Under the pieces are notes generated by a model that worked only from the letters and a program-made list of their open reading frames with translations, did not search any database and had not been told where the DNA came from. This document shows, piece by piece, positions 1 through 5,581 of a stretch of DNA of 5,581 nt; position 1 is the first letter of the stretch, and every line of letters starts with the position of its first letter. This DNA comes from Anaerolineae bacterium (GTDB lineage Bacteria > Chloroflexota > Anaerolineae > Aggregatilineales > Aggregatilineaceae). The stretch covers positions 1 to 5,581 of the forward strand of contig JADLHR010000542.1 of the NCBI GenBank assembly GCA_020848665.1. Reading direction: 5' to 3'. The position numbers and the translations under genes are program-made.

Positions 1-32
1 ACTGCCCGGCCAGGCGGTGACGGTTTTCGGCG

Positions 33-38
33 ATTGTA
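33..38 (-). promoter_or_regulatory. Possible -10 box of a divergent promoter reading leftward
   Basis: On the - strand this reads TACAAT, preceded by TG one base upstream (TGCTACAAT), which is an extended -10 pattern for a housekeeping sigma factor. No convincing -35 hexamer is visible at 16-18 bp upstream. No start codon or coding frame for a leftward gene is visible in bases 1-32, so any gene it serves begins outside the window. The box also lies within a short inverted repeat (ATTGT at 33-37 and ACAAT at 43-47) that could be an operator. This is a pattern match only. Confidence 0.35.
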
Positions 39-83
39 GCACACAATGCGCTCGAATCCGTAGCCGGGAGGCCCGCCATACGC

Positions 84-89
84 TACAAT
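84..89 (+). promoter_or_regulatory. Possible -10 box of the xseA-kinase-xseB operon promoter
   Basis: TACAAT lies 38 nt before the xseA start codon and matches four or five positions of the TATAAT consensus. It stands out as an AT-rich spot in a GC-rich region and mirrors the leftward box at 33-38. No good -35 hexamer is seen 16-18 bp upstream (TAGCCG at 61-66 is poor). A second AT-rich hexamer, TATAAA at 93-98, is an alternative -10. If this is the promoter, transcription would start near 96 and give a 5' leader of about 30 nt. Confidence 0.4.
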
Positions 90-110
90 TCGTATAAAGA
101 CTTTGCCGCC

Positions 111-114
111 GGAG
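111..114 (+). promoter_or_regulatory. Weak, distant ribosome binding site for xseA
   Basis: GGAG is the only Shine-Dalgarno-like tetramer before the ATG at 128. Its spacing of 13 nt is longer than the usual 5-9 nt, with an A-rich run between. The start at 128 is supported more by the protein N-terminus, which matches the XseA family from its first residues, than by this site. Confidence 0.35.
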
Positions 115-127
115 CAAAAAACTTGCC

Positions 128-1336
128 ATGCACGAACCTTTAACCGTGCGCCAGTTGACGATGTACATCCGCGACCTGATCGATCAGGACCCGCGTCTGG
201 GCGACGTGTGGGTTCAGGGTGAGATCAGTAATTTCACGCGCGCGTCGTCTGGTCATCTGTACTTTACACTGAAGGACGAGGCCGCCGAGCTGCGCTGCGT
301 GATGTGGCGCTCGCAGGCGGCATGGCTTGGCTTCGAGCCAGCGCACGGCGACGCGGTATTAGCTCACGGTCAGATTTCGGTCTACGAGCCACGCGGGCAG
401 TACCAGTTGACCTGCGACGCGCTGCAGCCCGCCGGGCTGGGCGAGCTGAACCGCCAGTTCGAGCTGCTCAAAGCGCGGCTGTTCGCGGAAGGGCTGTTCG
501 ACGAGGCGCGCAAGCGCCCGCTGCCGCTCTTTCCCCGGCGGGTGGGCATTGTCACCTCGCCGACCACCGCCGCGTTTCAGGATGTCCTGAACGTGATCCG
601 GCGGCGCTATCCGCTGCTGTCGATCGTGCTCTGTCCCGCGCTGGTGCAGGGCCGCGAAGCGCCGCCGCAGCTCATTGCGGCGCTGGAGCGGCTGAACCGG
701 CGCGACGATCTTGACCTGATCCTGCTGGTGCGCGGCGGCGGCAGCCTCGAAGACCTGTGGTGCTTTAACGACGAGGCGCTCGTCCGCGCGGTGGCTGCCT
801 CGCGCATCCCGATTGTGACCGGCGTCGGGCACGAGATCGACTTCACGCTGGTCGATTTCGCCGCCGACCGGCGCGCGCCGACACCCTCGGCCGCGGCGGA
901 GCTGGTGACGCCCGATGGCGCCCTGCTGGCGCAGCAGATCATCGGCTTGCAGGCCCGGCTGGACGGGTCGCTGAGGAGTCGCCTCGGATCGCTGCGGCAG
1001 GATATCGAGAGCGGGCGGCGCTGGCTGGCGCGGTTCTCGCCGCTCTACCGGGTGCAGAACACGCGCCAGCGCGTCGATGACCTGACGGCGCGGGCCGAGG
1101 TCGCAGCCCGCCATACGCTGCTGGCCGAACGCCAGCGTCTGGACGCGCTGGAGCGCGCGCTCCACGCAGCTAACCCGCTGGGGCTGCTGGCGCGCGGCTA
1201 TGCGATTGTGACGCGCACCAGTGATGGCGCGCGGGTCAGCAGCGCGCAGGATGTGGCGGAAGGGACCTCGATTACTGTTGCGCTGCGCGACGGTCATCTG
1301 CTCGCCGCTGTCCAACAGCGCCAACTGGACGGCTAG
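128..1336 (+). CDS. xseA: Exodeoxyribonuclease VII large subunit
   Basis: XseA is the catalytic subunit of exonuclease VII, a cytoplasmic, metal-independent nuclease that degrades single-stranded DNA from both ends into short oligonucleotides and acts in repair and recombination with several copies of XseB. At 402 residues it is slightly shorter than the E. coli protein (about 456). The N-terminal OB-fold (about residues 5-100) has the family signature VWVQGEISNF at 27-36 and GHLYFTLKD at 42-50. The catalytic domain (about 120-390) carries GIVTSPTTAAFQDVL at 140-154, LVRGGGSLEDLW at 200-211 and GVGHEIDFTLVDFAADRRAP at 232-251. Asp152, Arg202, His235 and Asp238 correspond, at a constant offset, to residues I recall as essential in E. 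coli XseA. The tail NPLGLLARGYAIV (from about 351) is also typical. The frame is intact. The ATG at 128 fits the family start (LTVRQLTMYIRDL). It is the first gene of a probable operon, 21 nt before the kinase gene. Confidence 0.97.
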   Translation: MHEPLTVRQLTMYIRDLIDQDPRLGDVWVQGEISNFTRASSGHLYFTLKDEAAELRCVMWRSQAAWLGFEPAHGDAVLAHGQISVYEPRGQYQLTCDALQPAGLGELNRQFELLKARLFAEGLFDEARKRPLPLFPRRVGIVTSPTTAAFQDVLNVIRRRYPLLSIVLCPALVQGREAPPQLIAALERLNRRDDLDLILLVRGGGSLEDLWCFNDEALVRAVAASRIPIVTGVGHEIDFTLVDFAADRRAPTPSAAAELVTPDGALLAQQIIGLQARLDGSLRSRLGSLRQDIESGRRWLARFSPLYRVQNTRQRVDDLTARAEVAARHTLLAERQRLDALERALHAANPLGLLARGYAIVTRTSDGARVSSAQDVAEGTSITVALRDGHLLAAVQQRQLDG

Positions 1337-1357
1337 ACAGCCTGAACGAGCCACACG

Positions 1358-4081
1358 ATGAGTGATCCGATCCTGATTGGTGGGCGGTACCAGCAAGGCG
1401 AATTGATCGGCCGGGGCGGGATGGGCGACGTGTTCATCGGCGCCGATACCGTCACCAGTGACCCGGTTGCGATCAAGCGCCTGCATGCTCACATCGTGCA
1501 GGAGAATCCCAGCATCCTCGATCGCTTCCAGCGCGAAGGACAGGCCCTCAGCCAGCTTAATCATCCCAACATCGTCAAGATGCTGGCCGCCGTTCAGGAG
1601 AACGACTATCACTATCTGGTGATGGAATACATCGGCGGCGGATCGCTGCGCGAGATGATCGACCGCGAGAAGCACATGCCAGTCAAGCGCGTGCTGAATA
1701 TCGCGCTCGACCTGGCGGACGCGCTGACCCGCGCCCACCGGCTGAGCATCATCCACCGCGACATCAAGCCCGATAACGTCCTGATGAAGGCCGACGGCAC
1801 GCCCTGCCTGACCGATTTCGGCGTGGCGCACATGGGCGACCGCACGCGCCTGACGCAGACCGGCTCGGTGATTGGAACCTACGCCTATCTCAGCCCCGAA
1901 GCCTGCAATGGCATGGAGCTTGACGAGCGGGCGGACATCTGGTCCTTCGGCGTGATGCTGTTCGAGATGCTGGCCGGACGCCCACCGTTTCATGAGAACA
2001 GCACGCCCGCCGTGCTGACCGCCATCCTGACCAAGCCCGCGCCCGATCTCAGCCGTCTGCGCGACGACATCCCCCCCGCGCTGACGGCGCTGATCACGCA
2101 TATGCTGGAGAAGGACCGCGACCGGCGGATCAGCAGCGTGCGCGTGGTCGGCGCGGAGCTTGAGGCGCTGCTGCGCGGGCTGGACACGCCGCTGCACGGT
2201 CTGCTCGGCCCCGGCGATGCTGCCGTGCTCTCGCGCCGCTTTATCACGCCCTCCGAAGAAGTGCGCCAGGCCGCAGAGCGGGCTGCTCAGCCGCCGCAGC
2301 CGCCGGTCCAGACACACGGCCTGTCGTCGATCTATCCGGCGCCAGGCACGCCACCGCCGCCCTACCTGTACACACCCTCCGGCACGCCGCTGACGCCGGG
2401 CATGTTGACGCCGCCGGAGTACCTGGCGCAGCGGCCCAACAAGTGGCAGTGGATCACGGTCATGGTCGCCGTGATCGTGCTGTCGCTGGCCGCCGTCGCA
2501 ATCGTCAGCATCGTGACGCTGTTCGACAACGACCAGCCGGATACACCGGCGGTCGTCGCGGCCACGCCGACGAGCGCGCCCGTCGAAGAAGCGCTGGTGC
2601 AGGCGGCGGCCCAGGTCGAGCCAGTCGCGCCAGGCGACTATATGGTGCTGATCGCGCCCTTCGAGGAGATCGGCGGTATCGAGCAGATCGCCGGAATGCG
2701 CCGGCCGGCCATAACCCGCTACATTGCGGACGAGCTGCGCCAGACCCTAGAGGTGTCCGCGCCCTTCTCGCACATCAAGGTGCGCGACTATCCCAAAGAA
2801 ATCGGCAGCCGCGAGGAGGCGCTGGGGATCGCCGAGGCCAATGGGGCGACGATCGTGATCTGGGGCAATTACACCGCGACGCAGATCGAAGCAGAGGTTC
2901 AGATCGGCTCGCTGAGCGCGTTTCCCCATATGTTGTTCAGCCGTGAAGTGCTGGAGCGCGCGATCAATGTGCGGCTGTCGATGACCGACGAGCGGCACGA
3001 GTCGCTGGCGCCCTATGTGCTCAACGCTCTCTCACTCCTCCAGAATGCCGGTGGCGCGACCTTCGAGACCATGCGCACGCTCGCAATCAGCGATCTGATT
3101 CAGGTCAGGCCCGCCCAGATCGCAAGCGTATCCGCCGCGGCGCTGACCCACCAGGCGCTGCTGGACCAGTTTGAGAACCCCGAAGAAGCCCTCGCGGCGC
3201 TGGATCAGGCGCTGACGCTCGATCCCGGTAACGCGCTGTATTATGTGCTGCGGGCGACGTTCCAGCAGCGCCTGCAAAACCCGGATGAGGCGCTCCGCGA
3301 TGTCGAGACAGCCAGCCGCATCGGTCCGGATGGCTGGACGATGCCGCTGATGGTGCTGGCGAATATCACCACCAACGTCAACGAGATTTTCAACCTGTTC
3401 GATCGTATCATCGCAGAGCACCCGGATGACTGGCTGGCGCTCTTTTTCCGTGGCTCAATCGCCTATCAAACACTGCGTTTCGACATCGCACGCGCTGATT
3501 TTGAGGCGGCAATTGCGCTCCGCCCAGATGCGAACTTCCCCTACGTCTACGCTGCGCTGCTGGCCCTGCGCGAAGGCCGTGTAGCTGACGCCGACGCCGC
3601 GGTCGAGGTGATTCTGCGCGAGTATCCTGATGCATCGTTCATGAACCGCCTGCTGACCGCGACTTTCGGTGAAAACACGCGCAATTCGTACGGGACGATT
3701 GTCGCATCATTCAGCAGTCTGGTGCTGGGGCGCTATCAGGACGCCGCCGATGCCGCGCGCAACGGATTGGTGTACTTTACGAACAACGCCGATCTTTTCC
3801 TGGTGGAAGGGCTGGCATCCTGCTCGCTGGGCAGCAACCTCAGCGCAGATCGCGCCTACTCGCAGGCCATCGCGCGCGCCCCGGATCATGTAATTGCTTA
3901 TGTGCTGCGCGCAGAGACGCGCCTGAAACGCGGCGAAAACGAAGCTGCCGAAGCGGATTTCGAGAAGGCGCGGGCGCTCGACCCGAACGGCGCGCTGGAG
4001 CCGCTGATCGAAGCCATTCGCGCGCGGGATGTGGGCTGCCAGAACTTCTTTTCCGACGCCAATCCGCTGCTGGCCGAGTGA
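1358..4081 (+). CDS. Transmembrane Ser/Thr protein kinase (PknB-like) with extracytoplasmic TPR array
   Basis: This 907-residue protein should phosphorylate cytoplasmic proteins on Ser/Thr in response to something sensed outside the membrane. The kinase domain (about 11-273) has every catalytic element: glycine loop GRGGMG 18-23, Lys40 in VAIK, Glu60 of helix C, HRDIKPDN 133-140 with Asp135, DFG 153-155, SPE 179-181, DIWSFG 193-198 and Arg257. The activation loop contains TQT (Thr166, Thr168), the same spacing as the autophosphorylated pair in mycobacterial PknB. Residues 309-360 form a Pro/Thr-rich linker with several TP sites. One membrane helix spans about 366-389, followed by a low-complexity Ala/Pro/Thr/Val stretch to 427. 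Residues 428-560 look like a FlgO/TolB-N-type alpha/beta domain (VLIAPF at 430-435, later GATIVIWGNY), a tentative call. TPR-like repeats run from about 595 to 878, some degenerate. There are no PASTA repeats. The natural substrate and ligand are unknown. The ATG at 1358 lies 21 nt after xseA with only a weak GAACGAG upstream; the kinase begins 10 residues in, so the start is likely right. Confidence 0.93.
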   Translation: MSDPILIGGRYQQGELIGRGGMGDVFIGADTVTSDPVAIKRLHAHIVQENPSILDRFQREGQALSQLNHPNIVKMLAAVQENDYHYLVMEYIGGGSLREMIDREKHMPVKRVLNIALDLADALTRAHRLSIIHRDIKPDNVLMKADGTPCLTDFGVAHMGDRTRLTQTGSVIGTYAYLSPEACNGMELDERADIWSFGVMLFEMLAGRPPFHENSTPAVLTAILTKPAPDLSRLRDDIPPALTALITHMLEKDRDRRISSVRVVGAELEALLRGLDTPLHGLLGPGDAAVLSRRFITPSEEVRQAAERAAQPPQPPVQTHGLSSIYPAPGTPPPPYLYTPSGTPLTPGMLTPPEYLAQRPNKWQWITVMVAVIVLSLAAVAIVSIVTLFDNDQPDTPAVVAATPTSAPVEEALVQAAAQVEPVAPGDYMVLIAPFEEIGGIEQIAGMRRPAITRYIADELRQTLEVSAPFSHIKVRDYPKEIGSREEALGIAEANGATIVIWGNYTATQIEAEVQIGSLSAFPHMLFSREVLERAINVRLSMTDERHESLAPYVLNALSLLQNAGGATFETMRTLAISDLIQVRPAQIASVSAAALTHQALLDQFENPEEALAALDQALTLDPGNALYYVLRATFQQRLQNPDEALRDVETASRIGPDGWTMPLMVLANITTNVNEIFNLFDRIIAEHPDDWLALFFRGSIAYQTLRFDIARADFEAAIALRPDANFPYVYAALLALREGRVADADAAVEVILREYPDASFMNRLLTATFGENTRNSYGTIVASFSSLVLGRYQDAADAARNGLVYFTNNADLFLVEGLASCSLGSNLSADRAYSQAIARAPDHVIAYVLRAETRLKRGENEAAEADFEKARALDPNGALEPLIEAIRARDVGCQNFFSDANPLLAE

Positions 4082-4116
4082 CGCGATATTCTGCGCGGGC
4101 GCCCTTTGCCTGCGCT

Positions 4117-4125
4117 GAGAGGTGG
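4117..4125 (+). promoter_or_regulatory. Ribosome binding site fixing the GTG start of xseB
   Basis: GAGAGGTGG is a strong Shine-Dalgarno match (AGGTG core at 4120-4124) placed 5 nt before the GTG at 4130. It settles the start against the in-frame TTG at 4106, which lies upstream of the site and would put the site inside the coding region. An out-of-frame ATG at 4126 overlaps the start region and opens a frame of only 10 codons. Confidence 0.75.
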
Positions 4126-4129
4126 ATGT

Positions 4130-4348
4130 GTGAGCGACGAGCAAGAATTGAGCTTTGAACAGGCGTATGCGCGCCTGGAAGACATCGTGGCCCGGCTGGA
4201 AGCGGGCGATCTGTCCCTCGATGAGTCCGTTGCGCTCTACGAGGAAGGGCGGCAGCTCGCCCGGCGGTGCGGTGCGCTGCTCGACACGGCGGAGTTGCGC
4301 GTCCAGCAGTTGAACGAAGACGGCTCGCTCAGCCCATTCGGGAGCTGA
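4130..4348 (+). CDS. xseB: Exodeoxyribonuclease VII small subunit
   Basis: XseB is the small helical subunit that binds XseA in multiple copies to form active exonuclease VII in the cytoplasm. From the GTG start the product is 72 residues, close to the usual 70-80. The whole chain fits the family pattern: SFEQAYARLEDIVARLEAGD near the N-terminus, then LSLDESVALYEEG and a second helix with RRCGALLDTAELRVQQL, which together give the expected antiparallel helical hairpin. The sequence ends in a short acidic and polar tail. It starts 48 nt after the kinase stop and has its own strong ribosome binding site. No promoter-like element is evident in that gap, so it is probably transcribed with xseA and the kinase gene. 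Finding XseB separated from XseA by a 2.7-kb kinase gene is unusual, because the two are commonly adjacent. Confidence 0.95.
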   Translation: MSDEQELSFEQAYARLEDIVARLEAGDLSLDESVALYEEGRQLARRCGALLDTAELRVQQLNEDGSLSPFGS

Positions 4349-4350
4349 GG

Positions 4351-4366
4351 GCCGCGAAAACGCGGC
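4351..4366. terminator. Hairpin between convergent genes, possible bidirectional terminator
   Basis: GCCGCG and CGCGGC form a perfect 6-bp GC stem around an AAAA loop, two bases after the xseB stop codon. A G-U pair (4350 with 4367) can lengthen it. No T-run follows on either strand, so it is not a classical intrinsic terminator. Its position in the 40-nt tail-to-tail gap suggests a role in ending transcription or protecting 3' ends. Confidence 0.45.
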
Positions 4367-4380
4367 TAAAGTCAGCCGCC

Positions 4381-4401
4381 GCTGCTGCTCACCGCAGCAG
4401 C
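4381..4401. terminator. Second hairpin overlapping the phospholipase stop codon
   Basis: GCTGCTGC and GCAGCAGC form a perfect 8-bp stem with a 5-nt TCACC loop. The loop contains the - strand stop codon (bases 4389-4391). No T-run follows on either strand. With the hairpin at 4351-4366 it gives two stable stems in about 50 nt at the convergent junction. Because it overlaps coding sequence that encodes the Leu-Leu-Arg end of the phospholipase, it could also be a chance product of codon choice. Confidence 0.35.
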
Positions 4402-5576
4402 CCTTCCAGCGGTGCGCTGACGATCCGCTCCGGGTCATGGCGCTGATCAACTTCGTCCGGCGGGCGCAGCGCGTGGCGATTCTGGCGCACGAGCCGCCGA
4501 AGCTGCTCCCCTTTTTGCATCAGGTAACCGTCGAGCAAGTCGAAGCGATCCGGCTCGACCACACGATCGAGCAGCACCTGGAAGCGGCGCAGGTCGATCC
4601 CGCGATACTGCGCGATAAGGTTGCGCGTCTGCTCACGGATCGTGTCGTCCACGAACAAATCGGTAGCGCGGATCGCCCAGTCGAGCGCCCACCACTTCGA
4701 CGCCATGCCGTAGGCACGATCGTAAATCTCGGTGGGCACATAGCCGGTCCCGAACGAATAGATCGTTACCCGCGCCGGGTCATAGCCGCGCGCCTGGCCC
4801 AGTGGCTCGCACATCTCCCAGGCGACGACCAGCGCCGGATTGCCGAAATTCCCGACGCCGCCATCGACCAGCCAGCGCGTCGGGCGAGCGCCAGGCGGAG
4901 GCGGGATCGGGACCGGATCGAAATAGGTCGGGATGCACGACGAGGCCAGCATCGCGTCGGCCAGGGTCATCTGCCCGTAGGTTTCGCCCGGCGCGGTCTT
5001 CAGGAAACGTGTCTGTCGCGCGCCGACCTCAGCCGCCGTGATGATCAGCGTCGGCCGGTTCGGCTTGGCCTGGAGGTAAGCGCCGACTTCGGCCAGCGTC
5101 GGGTCCGCGCTGAGCACCGCGTGCTTCGCCAGCGTCTCGCGGATAATGGCCCGCAGCGGGCCGAACGAGTAGCGCGCCGGCATCAGCAGGTAAAGCAGCA
5201 CTTCGCCGATCGACAGCGGCAGCTTTTCCAGCGCCCGCACGACGCCAATCGGCAGCCGCGCCCGGCTGAGCAGCGGAATCCGCGCGCCGAAAGGCCGCAG
5301 CGTCCCGGCCTGCGAGAACGCCCGCTTGCCCAGCTCGGTGTAGAGGGTGAGAATCTGCTCACCGGTCAGCCCCAGCGCCAGCCCCGCCGCGATCAGCGAC
5401 CCCGTGCTGGTCCCGGCCAGCACTTTAACGCGCGGATCGTCGATCAGCGGGCGTGTGCCGAGGATGTTCTCCAGCTCGATGATACCGTGCGCGACAATCG
5501 CGCCACGCACACCTCCGCCGTCAATTGCGATGCCGATATGCTCCCGCAGCCCATAGTCGCCCGCCGGTTCCGCCAT
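4389..5576 (-). CDS. Patatin-like phospholipase (lipid acyl hydrolase)
   Basis: This 395-residue protein belongs to the patatin/cPLA2-type alpha/beta hydrolases, which release fatty acids from phospholipids or other acyl lipids through a Ser-Asp dyad. The oxyanion-hole loop is DGGGVRG at residues 19-25. The nucleophile elbow GTSTG is at 55-59, with Ser57 as the predicted nucleophile. The dyad Asp is Asp238 in the DGG motif (VDGGVGN, 237-243), and ASSCIPTYFDPV at 211-222 is also typical of the family. All active-site elements are intact. No signal peptide or membrane helix is seen, so it is probably cytoplasmic or peripherally membrane-bound; residues 121-133 are a hydrophobic patch. The ATG at 5576 leaves a normal short distance to the first strand, but only 5 nt of upstream sequence is available, so the ribosome site cannot be judged and an earlier start is possible. 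It converges on xseB with a 40-nt gap. Substrate and physiological role cannot be told from sequence; it may be membrane lipid turnover or an effector function. Confidence 0.9.
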   Translation of the reverse strand: MAEPAGDYGLREHIGIAIDGGGVRGAIVAHGIIELENILGTRPLIDDPRVKVLAGTSTGSLIAAGLALGLTGEQILTLYTELGKRAFSQAGTLRPFGARIPLLSRARLPIGVVRALEKLPLSIGEVLLYLLMPARYSFGPLRAIIRETLAKHAVLSADPTLAEVGAYLQAKPNRPTLIITAAEVGARQTRFLKTAPGETYGQMTLADAMLASSCIPTYFDPVPIPPPPGARPTRWLVDGGVGNFGNPALVVAWEMCEPLGQARGYDPARVTIYSFGTGYVPTEIYDRAYGMASKWWALDWAIRATDLFVDDTIREQTRNLIAQYRGIDLRRFQVLLDRVVEPDRFDLLDGYLMQKGEQLRRLVRQNRHALRPPDEVDQRHDPERIVSAPLEGLLR

Positions 5577-5581
5577 CGCCT

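Noticed and set aside
93..98. TATAAA as the main -10 box for xseA
   Set aside because: It has no -35 hexamer at a suitable distance; it is kept only as an alternative to TACAAT at 84-89.
304..714. A 136-codon + strand frame inside xseA
   Set aside because: It is an out-of-frame shadow of xseA, with Ala/Arg-rich low-complexity composition typical of shifted GC-rich coding sequence.
359..2317. A 652-codon open frame on the - strand across xseA and the kinase gene
   Set aside because: Its codons are the exact complements of the sense codons, so it stays open only because TTA, CTA and TCA are rare in these GC-rich genes. It ends precisely at a sense TTA (359-361). The translation is rich in Arg, Gln and His with no recognisable domain.
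4106..4348. Longer xseB from a TTG at 4106
   Set aside because: The extra eight residues do not match the family, and the strong ribosome binding site at 4117-4125 lies inside this extension; the GTG at 4130 fits better.
3707..4450. A 247-codon open frame on the - strand across the kinase end, xseB and the phospholipase end
   Set aside because: It has the same codon-aligned antisense origin, ends at a sense TCA (3707-3709), and overlaps three well-supported genes.
1358..5576. Kinase plus phospholipase as an anti-phage defence cassette
   Set aside because: The genes are convergent rather than in one operon, no nucleotide cyclase, sensor ATPase or nuclease partner is present, and the flanking genes are housekeeping exonuclease VII subunits.
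1..5581. Mobile elements, CRISPR arrays, tRNA or rRNA genes
   Set aside because: No transposase or integrase reading frame, regularly spaced repeats, terminal inverted repeats or RNA gene signatures were seen; the only gene-free stretch over 100 nt is 1-127.

Overview
This is a GC-rich, densely coded bacterial chromosome segment. It holds three co-directional genes on the + strand (xseA, a transmembrane Ser/Thr protein kinase gene, xseB) followed by a convergent patatin-like phospholipase gene on the - strand. The large PknB-type kinase with an extracytoplasmic TPR tail, the XseA/XseB sequence style and the strong G/C third-position bias suggest a Chloroflexota member, perhaps class Anaerolineae. 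That placement is inferred from style, not from a marker gene, and is only moderately secure.

Layout: bases 1-127 are a short intergenic region with two oppositely oriented TACAAT -10-like boxes that form a perfect 8-bp inverted repeat. They suggest divergent promoters, one for the xseA operon and one for a gene lying left of the window. xseA (128-1336) encodes the large subunit of exodeoxyribonuclease VII. Only 21 nt later starts a 907-residue kinase (1358-4081) with a complete Hanks-type catalytic domain, a Thr/Pro-rich juxtamembrane linker, one membrane segment and a 500-residue outer part made of a possible FlgO/TolB-N-like domain plus a TPR array. After 48 nt comes xseB (4130-4348), the exonuclease VII small subunit, with a GTG start and a good Shine-Dalgarno sequence. 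A 40-nt tail-to-tail gap with hairpins separates it from a 395-residue patatin-family lipid acyl hydrolase (5576-4389, -), whose start lies 5 nt from the window edge.

How the genes fit together: XseA and XseB form one enzyme, a single-strand-specific exonuclease used in DNA repair. Their genes are usually neighbours, but here a complete sensor-kinase gene sits between them in the same orientation with short gaps, so all three are probably co-transcribed. Whether the kinase has anything to do with exonuclease VII is not shown by the sequence. The phospholipase is convergent and is probably an independent unit. I saw no mobile element, CRISPR array, tRNA or rRNA. The least ordinary items are the split xse pair and the architecture of the intervening kinase.
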